From: Notoacmeibacter sp.
Lineage (GTDB): Bacteria > Pseudomonadota > Alphaproteobacteria > Rhizobiales > Rhizobiaceae
Length of the DNA stretch: 64,000 nt
Direction: 5' to 3'
Assembly (NCBI GenBank): GCA_019912385.1
Contig: JAIOIW010000126.1
Location: 21,254-85,253 of the forward strand
This document shows, piece after piece, positions 8,975 through 16,042 of this stretch (its first letter is position 1; each line of letters opens with the position of its first letter). The position numbers and the translations under genes are program-made. The notes beneath the pieces are model-generated. The model was given only the letters and a program-made list of their open reading frames with translations, did no database searches and was not told where the DNA came from.

Positions 8975-8990
8975 TGTTATAACATATATC
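8975..8990 (+). promoter_or_regulatory. Candidate GntR operator, copy 3 (before the SDR gene)
   Basis: Reads TGTTATAACATATATC, 36 bp upstream of the SDR start, inside the 173-bp gap after the regulator gene. It has the same palindrome TGTTATAACA as copy 2 and the same ATATC tail as both other copies. Confidence 0.65.
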
Positions 8991-9026
8991 ATAAGATCTG
9001 CAGACCTCACGACAGGCAGGTGACCC

Positions 9027-9791
9027 ATGCAGGACAGGCATAAATCGGTTTTCATCACCGGTGCTGGAAGCGGTATCGGCAGGGCGGCGGCTTTACGTTT
9101 CAACGCCGAGGGATACGGCGTTTGTCTCTTCGATCTCAACGAAGAAGCGATTGGGAATGTGGCAGCGGAACTGAATCCCGCTTTTGGATCGATTTGCGTG
9201 GCCGGTTCCGTTACCGATGCCGGGCAATTGACCGACGCAATAGCCGCAACGAAGAACCAGTTCGGTACGGTCGATTGTGTTGTGACGTCCGCGGGCATCG
9301 TGAAGGTGGAGCCGGCGATCGACGCCGATCCGGAGAACTTTCGCAGGACAATGGAGATCAACGTCGTCGGCAGTTGGCTCGCTGCGCAGGCGGCCGGCCG
9401 GGTCATGATAGAGCAGAAGCACGGAAGCATCGTGATGATCGGCTCGGTCTATGGCGCCGGAGGGGCACCGCAACGCACGGCATACTGCGCCTCCAAGGGC
9501 GCTGTTCACAGCCTCGTCCAGAGCCTCGCCGTAGAATGGGGCCCGCTTGGAGTGCGGGTCAATGCCGTGGCGCCGACCGGCGTTCGCACGCCGATGGTGC
9601 AGGATCTCATCGACAAGGGTATCTACAATCTCAAGGGCGTGCAGGCGCGGGCTCCGCTCGGTCGTCTCGCGGAACCCGAAGAAGTGGCGGCCGCCTGCTT
9701 TTTCCTTGCCGGAGAAGAATCGCGCTTCACAACCGGGCATGTGCTCCCCGTCGATGGCGGCTGGCTCGCCAACGGTTATACAACGAGCTGA
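9027..9791 (+). CDS. Short-chain dehydrogenase/reductase
   Basis: The 254-residue classical SDR has an NAD(P) motif TGAGSGIGRA (residues about 9-18), an acidic residue in LFDLNEE favouring NAD(H), a catalytic serine in GSVYG, and YCASKGAVHS with the active-site Tyr and Lys. The C-terminal VDGGW is typical of the family. AGGTG precedes ATG 9027. It opens the second rightward operon, with 7 bp to the next gene. Its place in a cluster with an amino-acid transporter and a DAO oxidase suggests it oxidises an alcohol intermediate to a ketone that could feed the acetoin-type complex, but no substrate can be read from sequence. Confidence 0.9.
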   Translation: MQDRHKSVFITGAGSGIGRAAALRFNAEGYGVCLFDLNEEAIGNVAAELNPAFGSICVAGSVTDAGQLTDAIAATKNQFGTVDCVVTSAGIVKVEPAIDADPENFRRTMEINVVGSWLAAQAAGRVMIEQKHGSIVMIGSVYGAGGAPQRTAYCASKGAVHSLVQSLAVEWGPLGVRVNAVAPTGVRTPMVQDLIDKGIYNLKGVQARAPLGRLAEPEEVAAACFFLAGEESRFTTGHVLPVDGGWLANGYTTS

Positions 9792-9798
9792 CCGCCAC

Positions 9799-10722
9799 AT
9801 GGCCGACGATACGGATATCCTCGTTTTCAAGGTCGACGGTGTCGAACACGAGATCGTGCTCGATGGTTCGAGCTGTCCGCGCACGCTTGCGCAGGTGAAG
9901 GCGAATCTGCCGGCGACCGTCGATATCCATTGCGCCAAGATCGCGGGCAGCCACATCATGTGGCCGGTACCCTTCGTCGAGCGAGTGGAAAAAGCTGCCG
10001 ATGTCCTGGACATGCCAGCCGGGTCGTTTTTCCTCTGGCCCGAGCGCCAGTATCTCGAGATCACCTATGACGCGCTGCAGGCGGAAACCGCCTCCGTGAA
10101 CTACCTCGGGCAGGTCCGGGGAGATGTGACGTGGCTGAGTGACTATGCCGAGCGCCAGAGGCGCGAACAGGGCAGGGAACTGTTCACCGCCGAAGTCTGT
10201 CTGAAGGGCGTGGATCGGCAGGCCGTCCCCGGGCAGGACCTTCCCCCACAGGACGGCAGCCCCTGGACCTCATTGAAGCAAGCGCGGCGCGAAGCTTGGA
10301 GCGCAGAACCGGCCGATATCGCCCGGTTGCTCGCCCGCCGCGGGCTTAATATCCCCTTCGGGCCGCTGGCCATGGCCGAAGGCGAATTGCGCAAACTGCA
10401 CGAATTGCTCTGGCGCCTCTGGAATGCCGGCCCGGAAATCGCCGATTCCGAGAAAATATCCATTGCCCGGTTTACCGCCGAGGCGGCGATCACACGCGTG
10501 GGCGGGTTCTGCCACATGACCGATACCGCCCTGGTTCTGCAAAAGCTAATCGCCTGCCTTTCCGAACATCCGGCCGACCTGGACGAAATCCTCGTTGAGG
10601 GCACTCTCTATACCGGCCGCATGGCCGCATGGCTCGATCTTCACATCCAGTGGTGGCCGATCAACGAACTCACGTTGAAAACACTCGAAAACACAAACTC
10701 TTCACGAAAGGAAGGGCAATGA
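9799..10722 (+). CDS. Cyclophilin-like (DUF3830-like) protein with a C-terminal helical extension
   Basis: ATG 9799 lies 7 bp after the SDR stop; the frame is open further upstream but overlaps the SDR gene. The 307-residue protein starts with about 120 residues resembling the cyclophilin-like DUF3830 family (DGSSCPRTLAQVKANLP, then AGSHIMWPVPF and FFLWPERQYLEITYD). The remaining 185 residues, rich in Leu, Arg and Trp (ADIARLLARRGLNIPFG, LHELLWRLWNAGPEIADS), are an apparently helical region I do not recognise. Usual DUF3830 proteins are about half this size. Its stop overlaps the start of the RidA-like gene (ATGA). It has no signal peptide and is presumably cytosolic. Catalytic role unknown. 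Confidence 0.6.
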   Translation: MADDTDILVFKVDGVEHEIVLDGSSCPRTLAQVKANLPATVDIHCAKIAGSHIMWPVPFVERVEKAADVLDMPAGSFFLWPERQYLEITYDALQAETASVNYLGQVRGDVTWLSDYAERQRREQGRELFTAEVCLKGVDRQAVPGQDLPPQDGSPWTSLKQARREAWSAEPADIARLLARRGLNIPFGPLAMAEGELRKLHELLWRLWNAGPEIADSEKISIARFTAEAAITRVGGFCHMTDTALVLQKLIACLSEHPADLDEILVEGTLYTGRMAAWLDLHIQWWPINELTLKTLENTNSSRKEGQ

Positions 10723-11114
10723 CCGCGAAGCGCTTGAACATATCCTCCGGCTCCAAATTCGAAGAGGCCTATGGCTACTCGCGCGCGGTGAAGGTCGGCG
10801 ACACGGTCTATATCTCCGGTACGATTGGTATGAATTTCGGCACCGGCGAGATGTCCCAGGATCCCGTAGAACAGCTCCGGCAGGTCGTGAGGAACATCGA
10901 GCCGGCGATCGAGAAGGCCGGGGGCACGCTCAAGGACGTCGTCCAGATCACCACTTATGTGACGGAGCCGGAGATATTCGAGGCGATCGGACCCGAACTC
11001 GGCAAGATATTCGGAGAAATCCGGCCGACAAACGCGGCGCTTGTCGTCGCTTTCCCGGTTCCGGATGTGAAGGTCGAGATTTCCGCGACAGCCGTCATCG
11101 GCTGCGGCGGTTGA
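10719..11114 (+). CDS. RidA/YjgF/YER057c family protein lacking the canonical arginine
   Basis: ATG 10719 overlaps the previous stop and is preceded by AAAGGAAGGG. The 131-residue product has the Rid fold hallmarks AVKVGDTVYISG, PVEQLRQVVRNIEPAI and the C-terminal VPDVKVEISATAVIG. Canonical RidA has an arginine in a PARS/PART motif that binds the carboxylate of 2-imino acids. Here the aligned segment is EIRPTNAAL, with Asn in that place. In the family, members without this Arg (several Rid subgroups) are not efficient 2-aminoacrylate deaminases. It probably handles a different imine or enamine made by the DAO-type oxidase downstream (inference). Confidence 0.88.
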   Translation: MTAKRLNISSGSKFEEAYGYSRAVKVGDTVYISGTIGMNFGTGEMSQDPVEQLRQVVRNIEPAIEKAGGTLKDVVQITTYVTEPEIFEAIGPELGKIFGEIRPTNAALVVAFPVPDVKVEISATAVIGCGG

Positions 11115-11128
11115 GCCGGGATATCGCC

Positions 11129-11683
11129 ATGACCGCAGATGTTGAAATCCTCCATCACGGTAGAATCGCCTACCGCATCATTCCGCCGGATGATTGTCTC
11201 GGGCTGGGGAGCGCCCTGCATGCATCTGGAAAGAAATGGCACCTGCATGTGCTGTCACCCGATTGCATCCATAATCCGGAGCCCGGTCGCTACGGTCTGG
11301 TGATCGAGGACGATTCCGACGGCATTGCGTATCTGGCCTTTTCCGACGAATTCCCGGAGGTGGATAAAGACCTGGTGAAGATACTCCATGGCGACGATAT
11401 CCTGGACACTTCCAAGGTCTCCAGCGTCGGTCAGGAGCGCTTGCCGGCTTCCGCGTTGCTCGCGCGCATCATCGAATTCGACGCCAGCGGCGCCGAGTGG
11501 CATCACCATATGCATTTTCCCGATTGCGTCTTCAATCCGCATCGCGGCCAGTGGTCCATTTCAGTCGAAGACGGAAAAGGCAATGTGTTCTCTGAGACCT
11601 ATCAAGACGAGCCCGCGGACATCCTCCGTGAAGTCGAGGTCATCTATTTTCGCAGGCATGACGGTGACGACAAAGCGAGCTGA
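11129..11683 (+). CDS. Unrecognised protein built of two HxH/PDC repeats
   Basis: I do not recognise this 184-residue protein. ATG 11129 follows the RidA stop by 14 bp; an in-frame TTG at 11111 is less likely. The sequence is an internal duplication: residues about 36-62 contain KWHLHVLSPDCIHNPEPG and residues about 116-142 contain EWHHHMHFPDCVFNPHRG. Each is followed by a hydrophobic stretch and an acidic ED turn (YGLVIEDD and WSISVEDG). The shared pattern is W-H-x-H-x3-P-D-C-x2-N-P, about 80 residues apart. Two His and one Cys per repeat suggest metal binding or a paired active site. There is no signal peptide. Its operon position points to a role in the same catabolic route. Confidence 0.7.
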   Translation: MTADVEILHHGRIAYRIIPPDDCLGLGSALHASGKKWHLHVLSPDCIHNPEPGRYGLVIEDDSDGIAYLAFSDEFPEVDKDLVKILHGDDILDTSKVSSVGQERLPASALLARIIEFDASGAEWHHHMHFPDCVFNPHRGQWSISVEDGKGNVFSETYQDEPADILREVEVIYFRRHDGDDKAS

Positions 11684-11779
11684 GGCGGCCAAGGTTTCTC
11701 TGGCAATCAGGCGCAACCGCCATTTATTGGTCGCCCCGAGGCAAAATTGTGCCGGTGGCAACTCAGGAAAGGTATGGTT

Positions 11780-13105
11780 ATGGTGAGTGCCATTGGCCGC
11801 GTTGATGTCAAGATGAAAGGCGTCCTGTGGGCCCAGACATCGCAGGAGAGGCAGGTTTCCGCGCCGCCGCTCGATGCCGACAAGGACGTCGACCTCGTCG
11901 TTGTGGGAGCCGGCTTCGCAGGGCTGTCTGTTGCCCTGCACGCTGCAAAGGCGGGCTTGTCTGTCTGTGTCCTTGAGGCCGGAATTGTCGGCGTCGGCGC
12001 CTCCGGACGCAATGGCGGCTTTGCCGTTCCGCATTTTCCCGGCGGCATGAAGCCGAGCGATGTCGAAATACGGCTCGGCAAGAAGAAGGGCGGCGATTTG
12101 ATATCGCTTGTCGCCGGCGGCCCCGAATGGATGTTCAACCAGATCCGCCAGTACCAGATCGAGTGCAACATGTCGCAGAAGGGGTGGGCGCAGCCCGCCC
12201 ATTCCGAAAAGTCGTTGGCCAAAATCAGGGCCATCCATGACGAGTGGAAAGCGTTGGGAGTTGAAGTCGAGTGGTTGGAGCGGCCGGACGTGCAGCCGAC
12301 ACTCGGTGCCCATGGCTACCTGGCAGCATGGCGCAATATGTCGGGCGGGACGGTCCAGCCATACGCCCTTTGCCTTGGCCTCGCGCGAGTTGCCACAGCC
12401 GAAGGAGCTGTCATTCACGAGCGCAGCTCAGTTACAAGAACACTGCGAGAGGATGGCGGGCCCGTCGCTTATTGTAACGGCTACCGCGTGACCGCGAAAC
12501 AGATCGTAATCGCCACGAATGGCTATACCGATGACCTGACGCCGAACCTCGAGAAAACCGGCATTCCCGTGCGGTTGTTCCATTGCGCGACCGAACCGTT
12601 GCCGCCGGAGGTGGTGGACAAGGTGCTGCCGCGGCGCATGTGCTTCACAGACCTGCGCAAATCCGGCGGCTTCAGTCGCTGTGACTCCGATGGCCGCCTG
12701 ATCAGCGGCGGCGCCGTCTTCTCCGTGCCCGGTGCGCGGGCCTACGGTCTCGCTCACGCGCGCAATCGCCTCTACACGCTGTTCCCGCAATTGCGGGAGG
12801 TGGCGCCGAAAATCGAGACCTATTGGGAGGGCTACTGCTCGATCACCGACAGCTACCTGCCGTCGTTTCAGGTCGTTGACCGCGATATCTATTCGCTGAT
12901 CGGCTTCTCCACGCGCGGTGTTTCGCTTGCCCAGAATATCGGCCGGGTCGTCGGTGAGTTTGCCGCTGGAAAGTGCGGTCTGGAGGATATCCCGCTGGAA
13001 ATCGTTCAGGGCACGCGCAGTATCTCGATGCATGGATTCAAGACGCGCGTCGGCCGCTTGATCTTCCCGCTCTACCAGTCGATGGACCGTTTCGGATTGT
13101 CTTGA
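11780..13105 (+). CDS. DAO-family FAD-dependent oxidoreductase
   Basis: ATG 11780 is chosen because AGGAAAGG at 11765-11772 is 7 bp upstream; ATG 11774 would be too close. The 441-residue protein has an FAD Rossmann motif VVGAGFAGLSVALHAAKAG at about residues 41-59, a GASGRNGGF motif shared with gamma-glutamylputrescine oxidase (PuuB) and related amine or amino-acid oxidases, and a C-terminal FAD loop FSTRGVSLAQNIGR. It should oxidise a C-N bond of an amine or amino acid to an imine. It is the last gene of the operon, 96 bp after the two-repeat protein. The RidA-like and ProC neighbours fit imine handling downstream of it. Confidence 0.88.
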   Translation: MVSAIGRVDVKMKGVLWAQTSQERQVSAPPLDADKDVDLVVVGAGFAGLSVALHAAKAGLSVCVLEAGIVGVGASGRNGGFAVPHFPGGMKPSDVEIRLGKKKGGDLISLVAGGPEWMFNQIRQYQIECNMSQKGWAQPAHSEKSLAKIRAIHDEWKALGVEVEWLERPDVQPTLGAHGYLAAWRNMSGGTVQPYALCLGLARVATAEGAVIHERSSVTRTLREDGGPVAYCNGYRVTAKQIVIATNGYTDDLTPNLEKTGIPVRLFHCATEPLPPEVVDKVLPRRMCFTDLRKSGGFSRCDSDGRLISGGAVFSVPGARAYGLAHARNRLYTLFPQLREVAPKIETYWEGYCSITDSYLPSFQVVDRDIYSLIGFSTRGVSLAQNIGRVVGEFAAGKCGLEDIPLEIVQGTRSISMHGFKTRVGRLIFPLYQSMDRFGLS

Positions 13106-13355
13106 ACTAGACAGGGCGTGGTTTCAAACCATTGCATATGTCCGGTGGTATCAGAAATTTGATCTCCAGATATAAACAAGCAATATCAGTAGCTTGCAGT
13201 TGTGACGGCATTTCCGACGGTACGACCACTTGGGTGTTTTAGAAATGCCAACAAAAACAAAGCACTGTTCGCCTCGGATATGATGGAGTGGGAATGACGT
13301 TGCACCGCCGCGCGATGGCCATTTCGCAGCGATAAGGTCCCGTCTGGTGGGGCGT
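13106..13355. other. Convergent intergenic region without recognised features
   Basis: This 250-bp stretch lies between the 3' ends of the DAO oxidase gene and the minus-strand tonB gene. I see no stem-loop with a T-tract, no RNA gene and no convincing short reading frame. It marks the boundary of the catabolic cluster. Confidence 0.5.
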
Positions 13356-14117
13356 TCACTTCAACGCATAGGCGAGCGGCACGACCAGGCGCGCCGTGGG
13401 TCCCTTTATGCGGGCGGGGAGGGGCGGGTAGGGCGCCGCCTGCCGCACCAGGTCGATGGCTGCGTCGTCCAGCGATGAATGTCCCGACGAGGTAACGACG
13501 GCGGTGGAGACCAGTGTCCCGTCCCGTCCGATCACGAGACGCAACCGGACCATGCCCTGGGCACGGGCGCGCCGCGCCGCCTCGGGATAGGTCTTGCGTG
13601 TCTCGAGGACGAGCTCGATCTCGTGCATCCATTGGCTGACCGTCTGCCGCGACGCTTCGGCATCGGGGACGCTGAGCGTTTGCGCACGCGCAGTATCGTC
13701 GATACGTGACGCAGTTGCCTGGGTGCTGCGGCTCTCGGGAACGGCTTCCTGCTGCGGCTGGACGGGAGGAGTCGCGGGGGCCGGAAGCGGCTTTTCCTCC
13801 TTGAGCGGCTCCGCCACGGGATCGGGTTCTTCGGGCGGTGGCGATGCCGCTTCGGGAGGCGTTTCCGCTTCGCTCGGTTCGACGGCTTCCCGCGCCCGCG
13901 CATCGGGGCCGAGAGCCACGTCCTGCGGTGCGTCCGCGCGGGCGGTTGGAATATCTGCAAATTCGATGACAAAGCCGCCTTCTGGGGTCGGCGGGCGGTC
14001 CGGCGGCGGCAGCGAAACGAGGCCGAACGCCGCCAAGGCATGCGCGCCGCCTGCAAGAAGCGCGGACAGCACCCAGTGCGAAATACCGCCGAATGCCAGG
14101 TGCGGGTCAGGGCTCAT
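13356..14117 (-). CDS. tonB: TonB family protein (energy transducer)
   Basis: The 253-residue protein has the three TonB parts. There is one N-terminal membrane span (residues about 12-30), a Pro/Glu/Ala-rich periplasmic linker (about 60-150), and a C-terminal TonB domain (about 165-253) with ARRARAQGMVRLRLVIGRDG and the final PLPARIKGPTARLVVPL. It carries inner-membrane proton-motive energy to an outer-membrane receptor. It is the last gene of the minus-strand operon, its start overlapping the exbD stop by 4 bp. The presence of receptor, ExbB and ExbD in the same operon indicates a dedicated motor. Confidence 0.9.
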   Translation of the reverse strand: MSPDPHLAFGGISHWVLSALLAGGAHALAAFGLVSLPPPDRPPTPEGGFVIEFADIPTARADAPQDVALGPDARAREAVEPSEAETPPEAASPPPEEPDPVAEPLKEEKPLPAPATPPVQPQQEAVPESRSTQATASRIDDTARAQTLSVPDAEASRQTVSQWMHEIELVLETRKTYPEAARRARAQGMVRLRLVIGRDGTLVSTAVVTSSGHSSLDDAAIDLVRQAAPYPPLPARIKGPTARLVVPLAYALK

Positions 14118-14536
14118 TGCCGCGCGCCCTGTTCGAGCGCGACCAGCGCGACGCTGCGATAACCGGCGGCACGCAGCCGGTCCATGATATCCATCAGAGC
14201 GCCGTATGGCACGGAACTGTCGGCGCGCAGATAGATGCGCGTTTCCGGCTTGCCGCTGGTCGCCGCGTCAAGCGCATGCGCGAGCGTTTCGGCAGCGACG
14301 GGCGCCTCCTTGAGCATGAGGCCGAGATCGGCGGTCAGCGTGAGGAACAGCGGATCGTCCTCGCGCGGTGTCGGCGCGGCCGCCTGGCCGGGCAGGTCGA
14401 CGGGGATGTCGACGGTCGAGAGCGGCGCCGCCACCATGAAGATGATCAGGAGGACGAGCATGACGTCGATGAACGGCGTCACGTTGATTTCGTGCAGCTC
14501 TTCGAGGTTTTCGTCCTCGCGCGGGGAAAATGCCAT
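14114..14536 (-). CDS. exbD: ExbD/TolR biopolymer transport protein
   Basis: The 140-residue protein has one N-terminal membrane span with the proton-coupling aspartate (INVTPFIDVMLVLLIIFMVA, residues about 17-36) and a periplasmic TolR-like domain with KPETRIYLRADSSVPYGALM. It assembles with ExbB to energise TonB. It lies 3 bp after exbB and overlaps tonB by 4 bp. Confidence 0.93.
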   Translation of the reverse strand: MAFSPREDENLEELHEINVTPFIDVMLVLLIIFMVAAPLSTVDIPVDLPGQAAAPTPREDDPLFLTLTADLGLMLKEAPVAAETLAHALDAATSGKPETRIYLRADSSVPYGALMDIMDRLRAAGYRSVALVALEQGARQ

Positions 14537-14539
14537 GGC

Positions 14540-15220
14540 TCAAGCCTCCGCCGCGGCGCGGTCGAGGTCGCGTCCGGCCACCGCCAGCACCATGACGCCG
14601 GCATCGGCCAGCTTCGCCCGATAACCCGAAACGACGCGGGCAAGCGCGTTGTAGATCACAACGGCGGGGATCGCCGCCACCAGGCCGGCGGCCGTCGCAA
14701 GCAGCGCCTCGGCGATGCCGGGGGCAACGACGGCAAGGTTGGTGGTCTGGCTCTGGGCGATCGAGACGAAGGAGTTCATGATACCCCAGACGGTCCCGAA
14801 CAGCCCGACAAAGGGCGCGGTCGCGCCGATGGTGGCGAGAATGCCGGTTCCGCGCGAGATCCTGCGCGCGGCGGCAACCTCCGTGCGCTGCAGCCGGAGC
14901 GCCATGCGCTCCTTGACGCCGGCTGCGGCGAGCTGCAAACCGGATTGCGTCATTTCCGCCCGCGCTTCCGCCAACATGACCGCCACCGCGCCGCGAGTCG
15001 CCGCCGGTGGCAGATCGGCAAGGCTCCTCAGTCCGCGAAGCCGGGCGAGCTGGCGGGAAAGCGAAAGCCGCTTCGCGGCTAATTCCACTGCCTTGACGAG
15101 AAGCACCGTCCATGTGGCCACAGAGGCAAGCACGAGTGAGACGAGGATGGCGCGCACGACGACGTCGGCGTTACGATACATCCCCCACGGCGTGAGGTCG
15201 GTAAGCGCCAGCTCGGTCAT
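14540..15220 (-). CDS. exbB: ExbB/TolQ/MotA family proton channel protein
   Basis: The 226-residue inner-membrane protein has a first span at about residues 20-40 and the two C-terminal spans with the conserved [28 protein letters not shown] pattern, only partly quoted as [16 protein letters not shown]. The [19 protein letters not shown] segment completes the proton-path pair. It forms the stator-like motor with ExbD. Its start overlaps the DUF2149 stop by 4 bp. It is the second MotA/TolQ-type protein in the operon and the more conventional one. Confidence 0.93.
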   Translation of the reverse strand: MTELALTDLTPWGMYRNADVVVRAILVSLVLASVATWTVLLVKAVELAAKRLSLSRQLARLRGLRSLADLPPAATRGAVAVMLAEARAEMTQSGLQLAAAGVKERMALRLQRTEVAAARRISRGTGILATIGATAPFVGLFGTVWGIMNSFVSIAQSQTTNLAVVAPGIAEALLATAAGLVAAIPAVVIYNALARVVSGYRAKLADAGVMVLAVAGRDLDRAAAEA

Positions 15221-15555
15221 TTGCCGTCTCCTTCGGGAACATAGACCATGGAGCCGTCCTCCATCCGGTAGGCGATGCCGGCCTTGGTTCCCGATCCTGA
15301 GCCGATCGTGCCGGTCGCGGTGAACTTCTTCATATCGCGGCCCTCCTTGATCAGAATTTCCATGTCGTTCTTGCCCGGATTCTTGATGACCGTGACGGTC
15401 TCGGCCGCGAACGGATTGAGCGGGTTCTCCATTACGGTGATCAGGAGAACCGCGATGATGACGAGAAAGACGTCGATGATGTTGACGACCGACAGGATCG
15501 GATCGTCGCCATCGTCGTCGTTGAGCACGTCGAGCCCGTGATGCATGTCAGCCAT
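15217..15555 (-). CDS. DUF2149 family protein
   Basis: The 112-residue protein has one N-terminal membrane span after an acidic tail ([20 protein letters not shown], residues about 22-41), a conserved NPLNPF turn and a periplasmic domain ending in [12 protein letters not shown]. This matches DUF2149, the small ExbD-like partner found with CobN-like proteins and a MotA/ExbB-like protein (HmuV-like in the Bacteroides Hmu locus, as I recall). The Asp in the membrane segment parallels the ExbD proton-coupling Asp. It overlaps the preceding gene by 8 bp and the exbB start by 4 bp. Confidence 0.82.
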   Translation of the reverse strand: MADMHHGLDVLNDDDGDDPILSVVNIIDVFLVIIAVLLITVMENPLNPFAAETVTVIKNPGKNDMEILIKEGRDMKKFTATGTIGSGSGTKAGIAYRMEDGSMVYVPEGDGK

Positions 15556-16042
15556 GTCGCGCCTCCCGCCCGTTCGCGCTCAAAAGTCCGTCGAGTTCCT
15601 CGAGCAGCCAGCGCCGCCGTACCGACAGCACGGTGTAGGCGATGGCGGCGGAAAGGAGCGCGATGATCACCGCCGAAAAGGCGATGACCAGGTTCTCCGC
15701 GATACCGCCGGTGTCGCCCTGGCTGACGGCGACAAGCGCCGGGCCCATCGGGATCATCGTCGCTACCAGCCCCAGCATCGGGGCGATGCGCGAAACGACG
15801 CGCAACATCTCAAGCCGGCGCAACAGGTGAAGCTCGAGCGCGTCGCGGCTCGTCTTCGGGTTTTTTGCGCGGAACCGGGTGAGCGGTTTCGCTCCGCCCC
15901 TGCCGGTCGCGCGCGACAGAAGTTCGGAAAGAAAGCTGCCCATCTGAAGCATCGCAAGCACGAACATGCCCGACAGAATGACGAGCACGGGCGTCAGGAA
16001 AAGCTTGGAGACTTCGAACATCAGGATTTCGAGGGTGTTCAT
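15548..16042 (-). CDS. MotA/TolQ/ExbB-like proton channel protein, CobN-associated type
   Basis: ATG 16042 overlaps the CobN-like stop (ATGA); a longer frame upstream is only a shadow of that gene. The 164-residue protein has an N-terminal span (LFLTPVLVILSGMFVLAML), a cytoplasmic basic loop (LRRLEMLRVVSRIAPMLGL) and a two-span C-terminal MotA_ExbB region. It is shorter than ExbB and pairs naturally with DUF2149 as a second ExbB-ExbD-like unit, the HmuU-like component of the Bacteroides haem locus. It probably energises or organises the anchored chelatase or receptor. Confidence 0.82.
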   Translation of the reverse strand: MNTLEILMFEVSKLFLTPVLVILSGMFVLAMLQMGSFLSELLSRATGRGGAKPLTRFRAKNPKTSRDALELHLLRRLEMLRVVSRIAPMLGLVATMIPMGPALVAVSQGDTGGIAENLVIAFSAVIIALLSAAIAYTVLSVRRRWLLEELDGLLSANGREARHG

